The notes beneath the pieces were generated by a model. It had not been told where the DNA came from. It was given only the letters and a program-made list of their open reading frames with translations, and did no database searches. Made by a program: the position numbers and the translations under genes. A stretch of 64,000 nucleotides of DNA, taken from NCBI GenBank assembly GCA_018806915.1, contig JAGKQI010000084.1:372001-436000 (forward strand). Reading direction: 5' to 3'. Source of the stretch: Phytophthora colocasiae. Lineage: Eukaryota > Oomycota > Peronosporomycetes > Peronosporales > Peronosporaceae. Positions 52,471-63,750 of this stretch are shown here, piece after piece; position 1 is the first letter of the stretch, and every line of letters starts with the position of its first letter.

Positions 52471-52870
52471 ATGTTATCGTAAATAAACTGCCGGGATTAA
52501 AAAAAAACTGTCTGGTATTTGAAGAGAATTTTGATTAACTGGAGTTTTGCCAGTTGACATTAGAATAACTCGTTCTCCTTCTCTTCTACTGCAGACGAAA
52601 TAGAGCTGCTGGTTTTTGACCAAGTCTACTTGAAGCAGCGTTCGAAATCACAGTATCAATATGAGGGGCCAGTGAAGAAAGGTATCAGAGAAGATAATGA
52701 AAGAGAAATATAGTTCCCAATGCGTTTCTTAAGTGAGAGATGAAGCAGTGTGTATCTTCTTGGTGTGCTCTGTGCTGCGGATAATCGAGTACTACAATTT
52801 GAAGAGGATATTTTCCATTAAAATTGAAAGAGTTTAACAAAGATTTTTCGCTTGTGGTTGATGATTTGCT
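52471..52870. other. 3' flank of copy F, no gene
   Basis: AT-rich. It is repeated almost exactly at 63751-64000 and contains the block gacattagaataactcgttctcc that recurs behind all C-type copies. Confidence 0.6.
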
Positions 52871-52879
52871 TTCGAGTCG

Positions 52880-53075
52880 ATGGCACCCGCTCATTGCGAC
52901 TTAAATTGTCTTTCGACGGACGAGCTTCACGTCATGGTCGATCGTCCATCCAAACCTTGGAGACGTATACGACGTAGATGCTCACGATGCAGATTCACTA
53001 TCTGTTATAGGCAACTCGGTGTGGGTTTAGTACCCACCCGAAAGAGGACTTTTGAGTTAGTTGGCGGAAATTAAA
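52880..53075 (-). pseudogene. Secreted-protein relic convergent to copy F
   Basis: Minus-strand words NSKVLFRVGTKP and the sequence cgacggacga...gtcgcaatgagcggg match the relics at 14722-14965 and 23640-23750. Heavily degraded. Confidence 0.45.
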
Positions 53076-53419
53076 GTAGCGACAATAGAAGAAAAGAAGA
53101 TCTTTTTATCGTAAATAATCAAGAAGAAGATTTCGAAAAGTGAAGAGAATTTTGCCAGTTGACATTAGAATAACTTGTTCTCCTCTCTTCTACTGTAGAG
53201 GAAATAGAGCTGCTCCACTTTATTGGGTTTTGGCCAAGTCTACTTGGATGACTCTCCATCTTTTTTATTTTTTCTGGAGAGAAATACATAATTCTTTTCA
53301 AACTGTAGTACTCGATTATCCGCAGCACAACGGCGCGAATGAAGACAGAGAGATTCGTTCGAAGTAGTGGACACACCGAGAAGATACGCACTGCTTCAAA
53401 CCTCATCACCTAAGAAACG

Positions 53420-53860
53420 TATTAGGCCCCGTTGGCTAGGTCATTATCCTTATCGGAAGGAGATCACGCAGCTCTTACCGCATCTGGCTACCAGAAACGC
53501 ACCCCCAGCATCGTGAGGGAGGCGTCACGAACCATCCCCTATTGGGAGGTCGGACATGATGATGCACTTCAAGTGATCTGGAGCATTTGGACGGCGTGCA
53601 CGCAGTGTACACTATGGATCATTCGGAACAGAGAGATATTCGACGGCGAAATCATTACACGGCAGGAAGCCAGACGCAGACTCATGAAAGGCCGATTTCC
53701 AAACACAAGCTGTGATTAAAGGTTTAGCATCAAGACCCGCGACACATGAACTTGGCTTCAAGGTAGCTGAATACTATGCGGTTTTCAGAGCAATTGATCC
53801 TTCCGATCGTCCGAAATCTCTAAAGCAGTGGACAGTGGCATTTCACTCGGTTAGCTTCCA
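53420..53860 (+). pseudogene. Non-LTR retrotransposon C-terminal remnant
   Basis: The plus strand (53432-53719) reads VIWSIWTACTQCTLWIIRNR and IFDGEIITRQEARRRL, which has the W...LW..RN..IF pattern found after the RT domain in LINE proteins. It continues in another frame (GLASRPATHELGFKV, SLKQWTVAFHSVSF). It differs from the LINE at 27887. No RT core is present. Confidence 0.45.
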
Positions 53861-54164
53861 ATGATGATCGGAAGACGCGGAGTATGGGTCATTATAAGGC
53901 AAGAATTAAAAGATATCTGCTGGATGGGGTTTCTCTAAGAACGGCAGCCGACAGCAGAAGCCGTAATGGAGACTTCGCAATTCGCGCTGTTTGGCACAAG
54001 TGGATCAAGGGACATCTCCAGCGCCTCTTTCGGAAGAGGATCTTTCTTAAATCAGTGCGAAGTCCCCCGAGTGGGTCGGATTATTAGAGATGGGGTGTCC
54101 CAGTACGCCTAGTGCGGAAGCAGCGCCGCGCCTGTTCGATTGCCACAAAGATGTAATAACTCCG

Positions 54165-54355
54165 CTGTAGAACATGGGACCCGGTGACCCTCACGTGTAT
54201 TCAAGACCAACACCAAGGCGTGGAGGGCCTGGCGACCCTCCACGATCAAAGATATCGTTGCCAAGGCACACAGGACCTGGAAATCCTCTTGTGTTTAAGA
54301 TATCCTACCAAGGCGTGAGGAGTCCTCACTGAGGACACTGTGCACCCTCACGTTC
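54165..54355. repeat. Array of hairpin units with ~47-bp period
   Basis: ccaaggc recurs at 54213, 54261 and 54308, each followed by an inverted pair and a linker containing a(a)gatatc or similar. The stems are gtggaggg/ccctccac, cacacagga/tcctcttgtg and gtgagga/tcctcac. A partial earlier unit (gggacccggtgaccc, then tcacg) precedes them. The stems differ in sequence but keep pairing. Confidence 0.6.
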
Positions 54356-55107
54356 AGTTATAGCTCCGTGGTGGTCTAAGAACTTATATCCCTTCGCTTT
54401 GTCGCGGCTACCGCTGAGGCGGTGTCGTTCGACGGCAGTGAACTGGGAGGAGATTATGGATCTGGTGCGCTTGTGTCCGGCTTCTTTTTGTCCCCAGCTT
54501 TGCTCTTGGCTGGAATGGATCAGTTCTGCGCTGCGACGTCTTCTCCAAGTTCGACAAGAGAGCCAAGTTTTGTCAGCTTTGGCAATCGGAAGGTGTCAGG
54601 ACCCTTCAAGTCTCGTTCTAGACCGGGTAATACCCGACTGGTTACCGGTGCCGGCCTCCGGGACCTCTGCCCCCTGTCCCCGCGTGGCGTGAGTTAGCTG
54701 ATAAGCAGCAACCGCGCTACCCATTTTCCAGGAACATAAGCTAACCCCGGACGCTCGTCCAGAAGACCCGCGTTTCCCCCAGCGCCCCAGATTCGGGCGA
54801 CTTCGTCGAGGCGAGTTGACCTCGATAGGAAGGGGGGAAGAAGACTTCAAAGTTCATCAAGGAGCAAGCACTCTGTTCAACATTGCGACCCAGGTCTGGT
54901 GAGCCTGGATATGTCACGTTAGCACCAAGCACAGAGGATTTGGCGGCCCTCATGTGTCCAGTTTCGCCATGTTCAGCTTCTGGGCTCCGTAGCCCTCGCA
55001 TCGTCGGATCAACCGACCACTGAGTATATTCTGGGCTTCAAGCCCCCAGCGATTTCAGGAGTGTATAGTTAGAAATTCTAACACAAATACATGACCTCTT
55101 TCCTACT
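54356..55107. other. No recognised feature
   Basis: Short open frames occur on both strands (for example 54399-54692 plus) but none has a motif or repeat copy in this window that I can identify. Confidence 0.5.
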
Positions 55108-55580
55108 CTATCAGGTTCGAGAATTGGTTCATGATCACTTCTTGATTTGGGTTACCATTTTCGTTTTCAGACGAAGCATTAAATAAATCTGCTGGTGTGG
55201 GTACTCTGAAATACCAAACTTCTACTCGAATTGTACGTGCATCCCACGGTTAGACGCCTTGTGGCTGTTTTTCTGAAGCACATACCGGTGTAACATACCA
55301 AGGATAAAGGAAGTCCCAATCGGTTGGCATTATACCTAAATGGGACATGTCTATCTATCAGTCAATAGTCACATCTTCTTCTGTCAAATTCTTCGTAGAA
55401 TGGTCTTTGAATAGAGGAAAACATTCAGCCAGAGTGTTGCTTCACGAACTAACATTGTTCACACGTGTTACGACCACCAAAGTGGTGGCAAAGACTATTT
55501 TTTTTTTCGCATTTTCGGTTGAGTAGAGTGTTCCTGCAGAATCGATTAGTCCATCGACTTTTTGATGCACAGCGAGTAAT
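55108..55580. other. Partial copy of the unit spacer
   Basis: Nearly identical to 20683-21133 and 40462-40912 (relic K start, then the actttttgatgcacagcgagtaat block). It is interrupted at 55580 and resumes at 61438. Confidence 0.8.
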
Positions 55581-55694
55581 TCGTAGTTCGAAGAACTATC
55601 GTTAGTACTAACGGAAATTCCCGATTAATAACCCGGGCACTATTTAATAGTACCCTCCCAAAATCCAAAAGGTTACTCTGTATTGCCGAAAGGT

Positions 55695-56060
55695 TACTCG
55701 TCGATCAGGGCAGTATCATCAAGAGCATCGTGCAGCTCGTCCAGATTAAAGTTTCCTACGTTCTCAGGGTCCTCGTGATCTTCGTCAGCGGCTTCTCAGC
55801 TTGTACGGAATCGCTCATCGTAGACGTCGTGCTTTTCAATATGCCAGTCCAGGTACTGTAGCTGTCTGTAAAGCCAGCAGCAGCGACGGAGTTGATGACA
55901 GTAGTATCTGCCATGCCTTTCTTACCCACTCACAAACTACAGCTACCGACGGCATACGCGGGTTGCCGAAGCGAGTGTGCTCGACCCTGTCGCTCTCCTT
56001 CCACGCAATGATCTCCATGAAGAGTAGGTTTTTGAACGTCTTGTAGATGCCAATGTCATG
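55695..56060 (-). pseudogene. pogo/Tigger-like DDE transposase C-terminal relic
   Basis: The minus strand reads EIIAWKESDRVEHTRFGNPR followed by SVAVVCEWVRKAWQ, like the region of pogo-type transposases beyond the catalytic core, and an acidic tail NFNLDELHDALDDTALIDE ending in a stop near 55695. Frames are broken and the catalytic part is not recognisable. Confidence 0.4.
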
Positions 56061-56896
56061 GGAATTCTTGACGGCATTTTGCTGAATGTGCTTTGCTCAT
56101 CTGTAGACAGTGCTAGTGAATTGCTGGCGCTGGAATGGTCACTTGTGTAGAAGTTTACTATCGGGTTCCCTCGGAGGGCACTATTCGTAGCTCGAAGAGC
56201 TATTGTAGGGGGTAGTGCGGCGCGTTTGTGATCGAACAACCTTCGGGGAACCTGCAACCTTCAAACAACTTTACGACGTTACAGCAACTTTACCGCATTT
56301 AGAACAACGTTGGAAGGAATGGGGCAAGGTACCTCTGGTAGCTACAAGCCGTGATGAGTAACAGGAGAAGGCTGATGCCTTGTTACGTTCCAGCAACTTT
56401 GGATAGAAATTTTCGCTGGAGACCGACAGACTACGGGCGGAGCTCTCAGTCAGGCGTGGGCCACCGTGGAGCGATTCTGATCGCTCGATACGGAGCTGCT
56501 TATAAGACATTGCACTGGTTCATGGGGATGTTGCCTGTGACTATGTTCAATCGCATTGGAGTCGCTGTGGTCTTCGCGAAAGAAATCCCGTTGTCACCGA
56601 GTTCCGTCGATGCTGTATCGTCATGTACGAGAGTGAAGCACGCGTTCGCCTCTGTTTACCACGGAATTCGCACACTCCCGACTGTATTTGGGATCTACTG
56701 GGTGACCTTTTTTCGTCTAGTGCGGCTACACCGCTTACAACAGCAACAAAGTCAATACTTTGGCTTGGAAGTGTACAGTGGAGTATCCGAAAACGCGTAC
56801 AGTTGCAACCCGCGCAACGAGGAGCAAGACGCCTACAACCACGGGGTTAGCGTGGCTGGTGGCCGGCTGATCTGCTCTACAATGTGGTAGGATACG
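56061..56896. other. Degraded sequence with a repeated GC-rich word
   Basis: gtagtgcggcgcgtttgtgatcgaac occurs at 56213-56238 and again at 58311-58336. A plus-strand frame at 56351-56890 is open for 179 codons but lacks a motif I recognise. Confidence 0.4.
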
Positions 56897-56904
56897 TATG
56901 GGCT

Positions 56905-57501
56905 CAGGGTTGTGAAAAAAACAATTTGACTTTCAAATAATTCAATTAAAACACACTATTGATTGAGCGAGGTCTCAATCACGTCCAAATAATCCTCCAT
57001 TTCACTGTGGCGTTTAGCTTGCGTTCTGCACGTTATCGTGAAGTCACGAGCTACTTGAGTACTCTTAACGCATCAATAATGAGCAAGCCGTGGTCTTCTG
57101 GGCCTGTACGACGTAAACAACTTCGACGAGACAGCTCTGAGGTAGCGCTCGACACTCCAGCAGTCTCCTCACTTTGCAATTTTCTGCAAGACCCAAACAT
57201 GCGACTATATTGGACGTGCGGTGTCTGTTTGATGCCATTACGAAGGAGTTCACACTAACTGCGAAATACCTCAGCCCACAAGCCATCGTCGTTAAAGCGC
57301 CACGCTTTGAAAGCGGTGTAGTTAAAGTTCTCGCAAAGCTTTAGCGAGCGTCAAGGGGTTTGGGTTAAGGTTACGGTTAGGTGGTTTTCTACCAATCAGA
57401 GCTCGATGATATGATTGAAAACAAAATTGCAATAAACAAATTATTGATTGACCCGAGTCTTGGAGCCCAATTAAATAACAATCTTATTTTTCACAACCCT
57501 G
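56905..57501. mobile_element. Non-autonomous hAT element (MITE)
   Basis: The 8-bp duplication tatgggct stands at 56897-56904 and 57502-57509. The ends cagggttgtgaaaaa and tttttcacaaccctg form a 15-bp perfect terminal inverted repeat with the CAGGG start usual in hAT elements. Only 597 bp lie between, with a short frame (57077-57258, MSKPWSSGPVRRKQ) and no transposase. Confidence 0.85.
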
Positions 57502-57509
57502 TATGGGCT

Positions 57510-58227
57510 TGGGGGTTGCCCTTCATGTGCACAAGATAGGCGTCGTGTGGGTTCTCGTGATCTCCACTACCCCGCCAGTTCTCTCTACACGGCAATGGCG
57601 TGGATCAGTTCCCCTGGCTTTAATGTTTTTGTGGTGGCTATGACTGATGTTACGCACTCTGTTTGGTTTGCACTTGTGGCCCCTGTGATCATCCACGTGT
57701 TTGGAGAGGAGGAATAGATCAGGTCTTCTCTGCCAATTGCGTCGGTCAATTTCGCTATTGGTACGGGTTTGGTGCAAGTGTCGCTCGGATACAAGCTACT
57801 GGTTTTCATTAGAGGCATCGCCAGCTTTTTGGGCTTCCTGTCCGCGTAAAATCTTTGACATACCCAAGCTAAAGACATTAAATCTCGATGACAGCTCGTT
57901 CACGGGTGTTTCTCTGACGGCGGGCCAAGTCAAGCTCCTGTGAAGTCTGGATACTTTTACCATTGACACTTTCGGTGACGTATCTCCTTGTTCAGAATCC
58001 GATGATACCAGTACTACTGGTCCAGTAGCCCTTTCATCCCACCAACGATGATAACTCATCTGAGCGAAGATGGCTTACACCAAGATTTCGTACGTTCACG
58101 GACCACGCGCGCTGTAAGTCAATCCATTTGCCTATGTATTTCAGCTTGCTAGAATGATTTCAAAATAGCACGCACCAATGATTTCTGGTGGACGACTGCT
58201 GCAATATAAAAAAAAAAAAACATTTTT
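57510..58227. other. No recognised feature
   Basis: Short frames on both strands (for example 57585-57878 minus) show no motif. A poly-A/T tract lies at 58207-58230, just before the repeat end. Confidence 0.4.
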
Positions 58228-58300
58228 TTTCGAACTACGCACCCCAGGCTTCAGCCTGGTACCAATTCGGGTAGAAGGTATTATTCGTAGTTCGAAGAAC
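58228..58300. repeat. Junction of two repeat ends
   Basis: tttcgaactacgcacc and the palindrome ccaggcttcagcctgg (58244-58259) are followed within 30 bp by cgtagttcgaagaac (58286). The same palindrome occurs at 60422-60437 and 61417-61432, always just after a gaacta-containing end, so it marks one terminus of a repeat family. Confidence 0.6.
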
Positions 58301-58376
58301 TGTCGTTGGGGGTAGTGCGGCGCGTTTGTGATCGAACGACCTTCGGACAACCGCCGTCAGGTGGGGCGTCTTTGCA

Positions 58377-58629
58377 CGACCACTAAAGGTTCCAGCCAAC
58401 GCCATATCGAGGTAATATGCCGCCTGAAGGTACGTTTGACTGGATATGTGTTTCTGTCGATTGTATCACTAATACTGTGTTATTTCATGCGTTTAATGTT
58501 TCCATAGCTACGCCTACATGACCACTAAAGGTTCCAGCTAACGGCATATCGCTAGAAGGCCTACGTGTTAGGTAAGATGCCGCCTGAAGGTACGTTTGAC
58601 TGGATGTGTGTTTCTGTCGATTGTGTCAC
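58377..58629 (+). repeat. Direct repeat pair of ~95-113 bp
   Basis: gaccactaaaggttccagc...gtgtttctgtcgattgtNtcac occurs at 58377-58469 and 58517-58629. The second has about 19 extra bases in the middle. Confidence 0.7.
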
Positions 58630-58639
58630 ACGAAGCCCG

Positions 58640-59298
58640 CGTGGTCTACTAACGATAGGTGATGATCACGCCATACAAGCTCCACATCTACCGCAACTGC
58701 TGTCAAGTAGATGCCAAGCTACACGGCCTTAACACGATCGAAATCGCATAACGTTTCGAAAATAGCGTGAACGATTCCTTTCTAATTCATACACTCGTCA
58801 CCACTACGCGCACGGAACGTCAAACACTTACACTTGCCAGGCATCTCTAACCGAGTAAATCAATTTTCCATTTCATTACATAAATAAAAAAATCAAGGCC
58901 GACGGGGATATTCGTCAAGGGTATAGGGCGCGTTTGGTGGAGGAACGTGTAACTTAAAACTTATAACCTTTAAGCAGTCTTACAACATTACAAAATAACG
59001 ACGAAAAAAAAACGACGGACTTAAAAAGACGTCGTAGTCTTAGCAATGTTCATCTGACCACCTGGTGAAAAACTCACTAAATACAAAAAAGTGGAGCATA
59101 TCACTTCTTCGGTTGGTTGAAAATTATTTATAATAGTTGTAAACTTTGCTTTGCAGAATCTTGTTGGATAAAACAGAATTTTGTAATGAACAAGAATTGG
59201 ACTTTGGGACATAGATTTCAATCTTGAGCCAATAGAATACACGTCGTTTTTCTGTCGTGTAAGCTGCCCGTTCCCGGCGGATTTTTCCGTCGTTATTA
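58640..59298. other. Mostly featureless; possible small inverted-repeat element
   Basis: aataacgacgaaaaa (about 58994) and the inverse tttttccgtcgttatt (about 59283) bracket some 300 bp and could be ends of a small MITE. No gene is supported. Confidence 0.3.
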
Positions 59299-59360
59299 GA
59301 TTTCTCAAAAGTTGCTTGAACGTGAACAGTTGTTCACGTTAAAGCAACTTTTGAGAAATC
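59299..59360. repeat. Long near-perfect hairpin
   Basis: Arms of 29 bases (gatttctcaaaagttgctt, then gaacgtgaac, and the inverse) pair with one mismatch around the loop agtt. Confidence 0.8.
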
Positions 59361-60400
59361 GCGTCCATTGGTGGGACATTGCATCGGTTGGGCGAAGAAT
59401 GGGGAGGAACACGTAAGTTCAAACTTATGCTGTAGCTACAGACCAACTACATTGAATTTGGAAATTGTTATTCTGGACCTGAAAAGGTGTAGTGTTTAAG
59501 ATAAACGTGTAGCCACTGTTCTTCTTTAACGCAGCTTCTGACTCTCCTTCGATAATTGCGTCAAATTTGCTCTGGTCTCCTATTTACGATGCCAAACAAA
59601 TCCAGGTCCGTCGTGGTGACCTCAAAATTGAAACGCCGTTCGCGGAGCTCAATAAGATGAAATTTTGCTCCAGGCATGGTGAGTATATTTTTGCTCGTTT
59701 TGGGCCTCGATGATTCTGGTGTGGTGAATCTGAGCCCCGCTTCTAGTTATCGCGCATTTCGCCTGGTCACATCTCTTTCTGATCGGCTCAGCCAGTTGCC
59801 AGCTCAGCGCTTCTTCGGGTGACGGATCTTCACCCTACCGTAGGCTATTAGGGGTGATACGTAGCATTGACTACCTCACAATCAGTAGGAGCGGCAGTGG
59901 CTAGTTCTACCGCTGATAACTCAACTCTTGGTGATGTTAGGGCTGTTCCCTCACTCGCATGACCTTCTGTTAGTAACGGTATCTGCTACTACTAGCGTGT
60001 CTGAGGCCTCATGCGCTCGACTGCTCCACATCCGCGCAGCTTGCATCCTCAATGGGAGTGGTCACATTCTCCGCCTCCAGTTACGTTGAAGGATTATCAT
60101 CACGCATGTCTTGTATCTCACGCCGTGTGGCCTCGTATGCCGTGCAAATAACCGTTTCCGAGATCTCAGCGAAGGCGCTGGCCCTCGGCGGAGCGCTGAA
60201 GGTACCTTAGACTAATCGAAAGGTCCACAGCTTCCTCCACTTTGTCTCAGAGATACTACCATCACAATCGATAATTCGCCGCATCATCGTGTCTCAAGAC
60301 AGCAGCTCCCCAGTGTTCATGCGAATGGGGACAGCAGTGGGACAGCTTAATGTCATCTGGTGATACCAGTAACCCCTTCGTCCCGAAAAAAAACAAATTT
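59361..60400. other. No recognised feature
   Basis: No open frame of note or repeat copy was seen in this kilobase. Confidence 0.45.
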
Positions 60401-60639
60401 CTTCGAACTACCGTACGCACCCCAGGCTTCAGCCTGGTATCAAATTCCCGTTACTACTACTTAACTTAGTAGACCACGCGGGCTTCGTGTGATCGTACGA
60501 CCTTCGACCGACATTGGCATTCGAGCAACCTGAATCGGAAAAGAACGGGACAGGAGAGAATGATCGACAAAGAGAAGCGGCGGCGGCGATAGCGACGACC
60601 CGAAGGCGATGTAGCGGCCGTACGGATCCGGTTATCGGC

Positions 60640-61370
60640 AAGAAGGGCGATGGCGACGGCAACGGCGACGACCTGAAGTCCAAGGAGGGCGACAAGGTGG
60701 AGACCCCGTACAATGGCTAGGGCAAATTCTACCCGGGCGTGACCTGGTGCTGCCGCCTGAACGGCACTTACAACGTCGCCTGCGATGATTTCCTCTTCGG
60801 ATTAGCCACAGCTTCGTACCAAGTCGAAGGTGCAGTGAAAGAGGGAGGACGAACACCCAGTATCTGGGACCAATTCTGTCGTGAACGTCCTGGAGTGAAA
60901 TGCGCTAATGTGGCAGACGATTTCTACCACCGATACAAGGATGATATCCAATTGATGACGGGACTCCAGACCTTTCGCTTCTCCATTTCTTGGTCACGTG
61001 CCCTGAATTGGGACCCAGCACTACATGGGATGCGTCCGAACCCCGAGGGTATCGCGTTCTACCACTCACTCATTGACGAGTTGAACTCGAACGGGATTGA
61101 ACCGATTCTGACGTTGTAACATTGTGGATCTACACACTGAGCTTTCACCCCAAGGATGGCTTAATCCGGATATTATCCAGCACTATGCGGAGTTCGCAAC
61201 GCTGATGTTTCACGAGTACGGGAGCAAGGTGAATCTCTGGACGACGTTCAATGAACCTTTGTCATTTACCTCTGGCTTCGACGATGGCGAGAAGGGCGAC
61301 GGCGGCGACGAGGACGACCTGAGGGCGAAGAAGTCCAAGGAGGCAACAAGGTGCAGACCCAGTACAATCT
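60640..61370. repeat. Direct repeats flanking the GH1 fragment
   Basis: The run gaagggcgatggcgacgg...gacctgaagtccaaggagggcgac...gtacaat at 60640-60718 recurs in diverged form at 61284-61370. The copies bracket the GH1 fragment. Confidence 0.6.
60721..61275 (+). pseudogene. GH1 beta-glucosidase fragment
   Basis: Encodes the N-terminal third of a glycoside hydrolase family 1 enzyme: CCRLNGTYNVACDDFLFG, ATASYQVEGAVKEGGRTPSI, DDFYHRYKDDIQLM, FRFSISWSRA, FYHSLIDELNSNGIEPI, then after a TAA (about 61117) and a one-base insertion LSPQGWLNPDIIQHYAEFA and LWTTFNEPLSFTSGF. The acid/base Glu of the NEP motif is present. The nucleophile (ITENG) and the rest of the barrel are missing. Homology ends at about 61275, where sequence repeated from 60640-60718 begins. 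A TAG at 60718 separates it from an upstream frame. Not functional. Confidence 0.8.
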
Positions 61371-61437
61371 TTATTTCTTCCACAAAAAACACGCATCAAC
61401 GCTTCGAACTACGGCCCCAGGCTTCAGCCTGGTACCC

Positions 61438-61800
61438 AATAGTGGGGGTTGTAAGAGCTATCCGAATCAGGTGATACCCGCTGTTCATCAGTTCCAACAA
61501 AACGTTTTTCACTCGTACAGAATCCTAATAATTGGTCTCCTGTTCCATAATCGGCCAGTCAAGATATGTGCGCTGGCTGAATCCACAGCATTCACAAGGC
61601 TATTGACAAGTTGATTAAACGACGGATAATAATCTCTTGTTTACAGAAACACAAAATACCAACCACGGGTTTAATTCCATCCATCTAGGACATAGGATTT
61701 ACGTTTTGTGACTGAAGTCCGTGATTTGAGAGATCGGTGATGCCTTTGAGTCCGAGGGAATGTTACATCCTCCACTGGACTTCATTCCCAAATTTACGGT
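61438..61800 (+). other. Unit sequence upstream of copy G
   Basis: Matches 21136-21495 and 50239-50520, including the undisturbed Gypsy-2 target cgtacagaatcctaat at about 61515. It probably contains the promoter of C-type genes. Confidence 0.7.
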
Positions 61801-61804
61801 GTCC

Positions 61805-63750
61805 ATGGCGACGGATTGGACTTTCCTGAAACCTTGGCTTAATGCCTTACAGCCTAGTTTGATGGATTTCCAAAGCCGACGACAATACGTACGATTTAGT
61901 TGGCCTCGTGTGCCATGCTCACAACACAACCGTGTCATCAATTTTAGGTTGGTCGATGGAGATACACAAAATGTGAATCGATTGAAAATGGTTCGAGAAG
62001 CAATCGTGCTATTCACAGTCCTTGCGCTAGTGAATAATAAGGCATTCTTGGACCAATTTCCGCCGAGTTTACCGCCACACCATGCGCGTAAATGCTATCC
62101 ATTTTGGGTAGTGGGCGTTTACGGATCTGCTACCGTTCAACAGCTCGTTTGGGGCCAATTTTGTGCAGATTCAGATCCCTCACCGCAGTTTCAACAGGCG
62201 ATGCAGAAGGTGAAGGCAATGAGACTGGAAAATATGAGCGAAGACAAGACGTATCTGTCCAGTTGCGCCAGTATGTGTTGGGAGAGCAGCCTCGACGGCG
62301 TTAACGTATACGTGAATCTGAAGGTCAACACAAGTGATATATTTGATACTGGTCTGCAAAGATTGTTTATTGAGGCGGTTCATTTAGTTGTGCTGCTAGA
62401 CCGCACTACTCTGCGTGATGAAGGGCAGAGCCAAAGTGTCGTTGCTACGGAACAAGCGCCAGTGGATATCGAAATTGACTTTCAAATTTGTGATTTAACT
62501 ATGAGTTATTCTCGAAATTTGGCGGCAAGTTTGCCATGGAAAAAGGTAAACCCTCTCGAAATCTCCGTTACATTCGACATCACGAGTAACGATGGACTAC
62601 CACAAGACACGATAAACACTGGGATTATACTGAATCATTTCCTCACGTGTCTCCGTCTGAATGGTTGCACTATTAAAAATGTATTGTAGGAAAGGTTTCA
62701 GCTTTTTTCCTGCAATTGGTTCCGCTATTGCAGCGCAATCTGACGTTTCGCCACTCAAGTTCGACATCACGCGTGCAGCTTCTGAGTTGTGGCCATGGCT
62801 TTTGTACACTATCAGCTGCTGTTCTACTGCTACGCTTTTGGGTGTGACTTTGACACAAGCCAATCTATTGAGTATTGCGGATGTTGTCCGATGCAATTAT
62901 CCTCTTACGGGGCGGGAGGAACTTCAGCCTAGAACTTACAATACTTGTGAATTCGGATTTGTGGACATTGTCGAAGGCATAACTGTATGGCCAATCGATG
63001 CTGTAGGTGGCGAAATCTCAGCGTTTGAGATGCCGAGTTCTACCCGCTGTCGAGCCTGGTTCAAGGGGGGAGATCAGGTGCAAGTTGTCGTTCCAGGCTT
63101 CGGTCGTTGTCGAACTAGAGTTGGAAATGGCGTTTCCGAGGTTTCTCGAGATTTGGTGGAGCAGAACGTACCAACTTTGAGCAAACTTTCCTTGAGCTTT
63201 GCGTCAACTAATTCCGTTTCTTCGGCGGTTAAGTTGCTAGAGTTGGTTGGTCGAAATCTTCGCTCATTAACAATGGATGCACCGATGTGCAGCAACAGTA
63301 CGACTCTTGATCTGAGTGTCTTGTCTGGAATATGCCCGAACCTCCAATATCTGAAAACCTGTAATTTCGCTGTAGTTGTCACGACTCACAATGAATCGCT
63401 GGGTCGGTGGCCAATCGCGGAGTTGACAGTCGGAAGTAATCGGAAATTGTCGGATTTCACCTTGTGTCTACGGAATCGCAGCCTCCGGATGGCTCGAGAG
63501 CTAACTCGGCTCGACTTCTATGGTGTGTATTTTGAAGAGAGGAAATCCAAGACTTTACTTCGCATGATGGAGATTTTCTCTGTGTTACGAAGGAGAAATT
63601 TCCGATTCAGTCAAAAGCTGCCTTGATCAGTGTCATTAACTCCGTCTACTACTCGAAGGCGATTCATCGACTACCTGCCGATGTTTTATGTCTGATTTTT
63701 GTTTCCGCTTCGACCCCTGCCCGACGATCAGTGCAAGTGCGAAAATTATT
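61805..63750 (+). pseudogene. C-type family gene, copy G (two frameshifts)
   Basis: From ATG 61805 the frame is open until an extra A at about 62676 (attaaaaatgt against attaaaatgt) ends it at 62689. The frame resumes at 62661-63626 until a lost G at about 63541 (gagaggaaat against gagagggaaat). A 3-bp loss also occurs at 62699. All family blocks are otherwise present to RLPADVLCLIFVSAS, and the stop matches that of copy F. Confidence 0.82.

Larger units (their letters stand above)
55581..61437. mobile_element. Composite 5.86 kb insertion in a unit copy
   Basis: The unit sequence gcgagtaat|agtggggg (intact at 21127-21145 and 40899-40917) is split here, with aat on both sides (55578-55580 and 61438-61440), a possible 3-bp duplication. 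The inverted words cgtagttcgaag (55582) and cttcgaactacg (61402) lie near the ends. The same words occur internally (about 56186, 58228, 58286 and, altered, 60401), so it may be several related elements joined. It carries a pogo-like relic, a hAT MITE and a GH1 fragment. Confidence 0.55.

Noticed and set aside
54165..54355. CRISPR-like array
   Set aside because: The units are only partly conserved, the variable parts form the hairpin stems, there are no Cas genes and the context is eukaryotic.
57301..57400. Telomere-like words (ggttaaggttacggttagg)
   Set aside because: There are only about three irregular occurrences inside a bounded hAT element, so it is not a telomeric tract.
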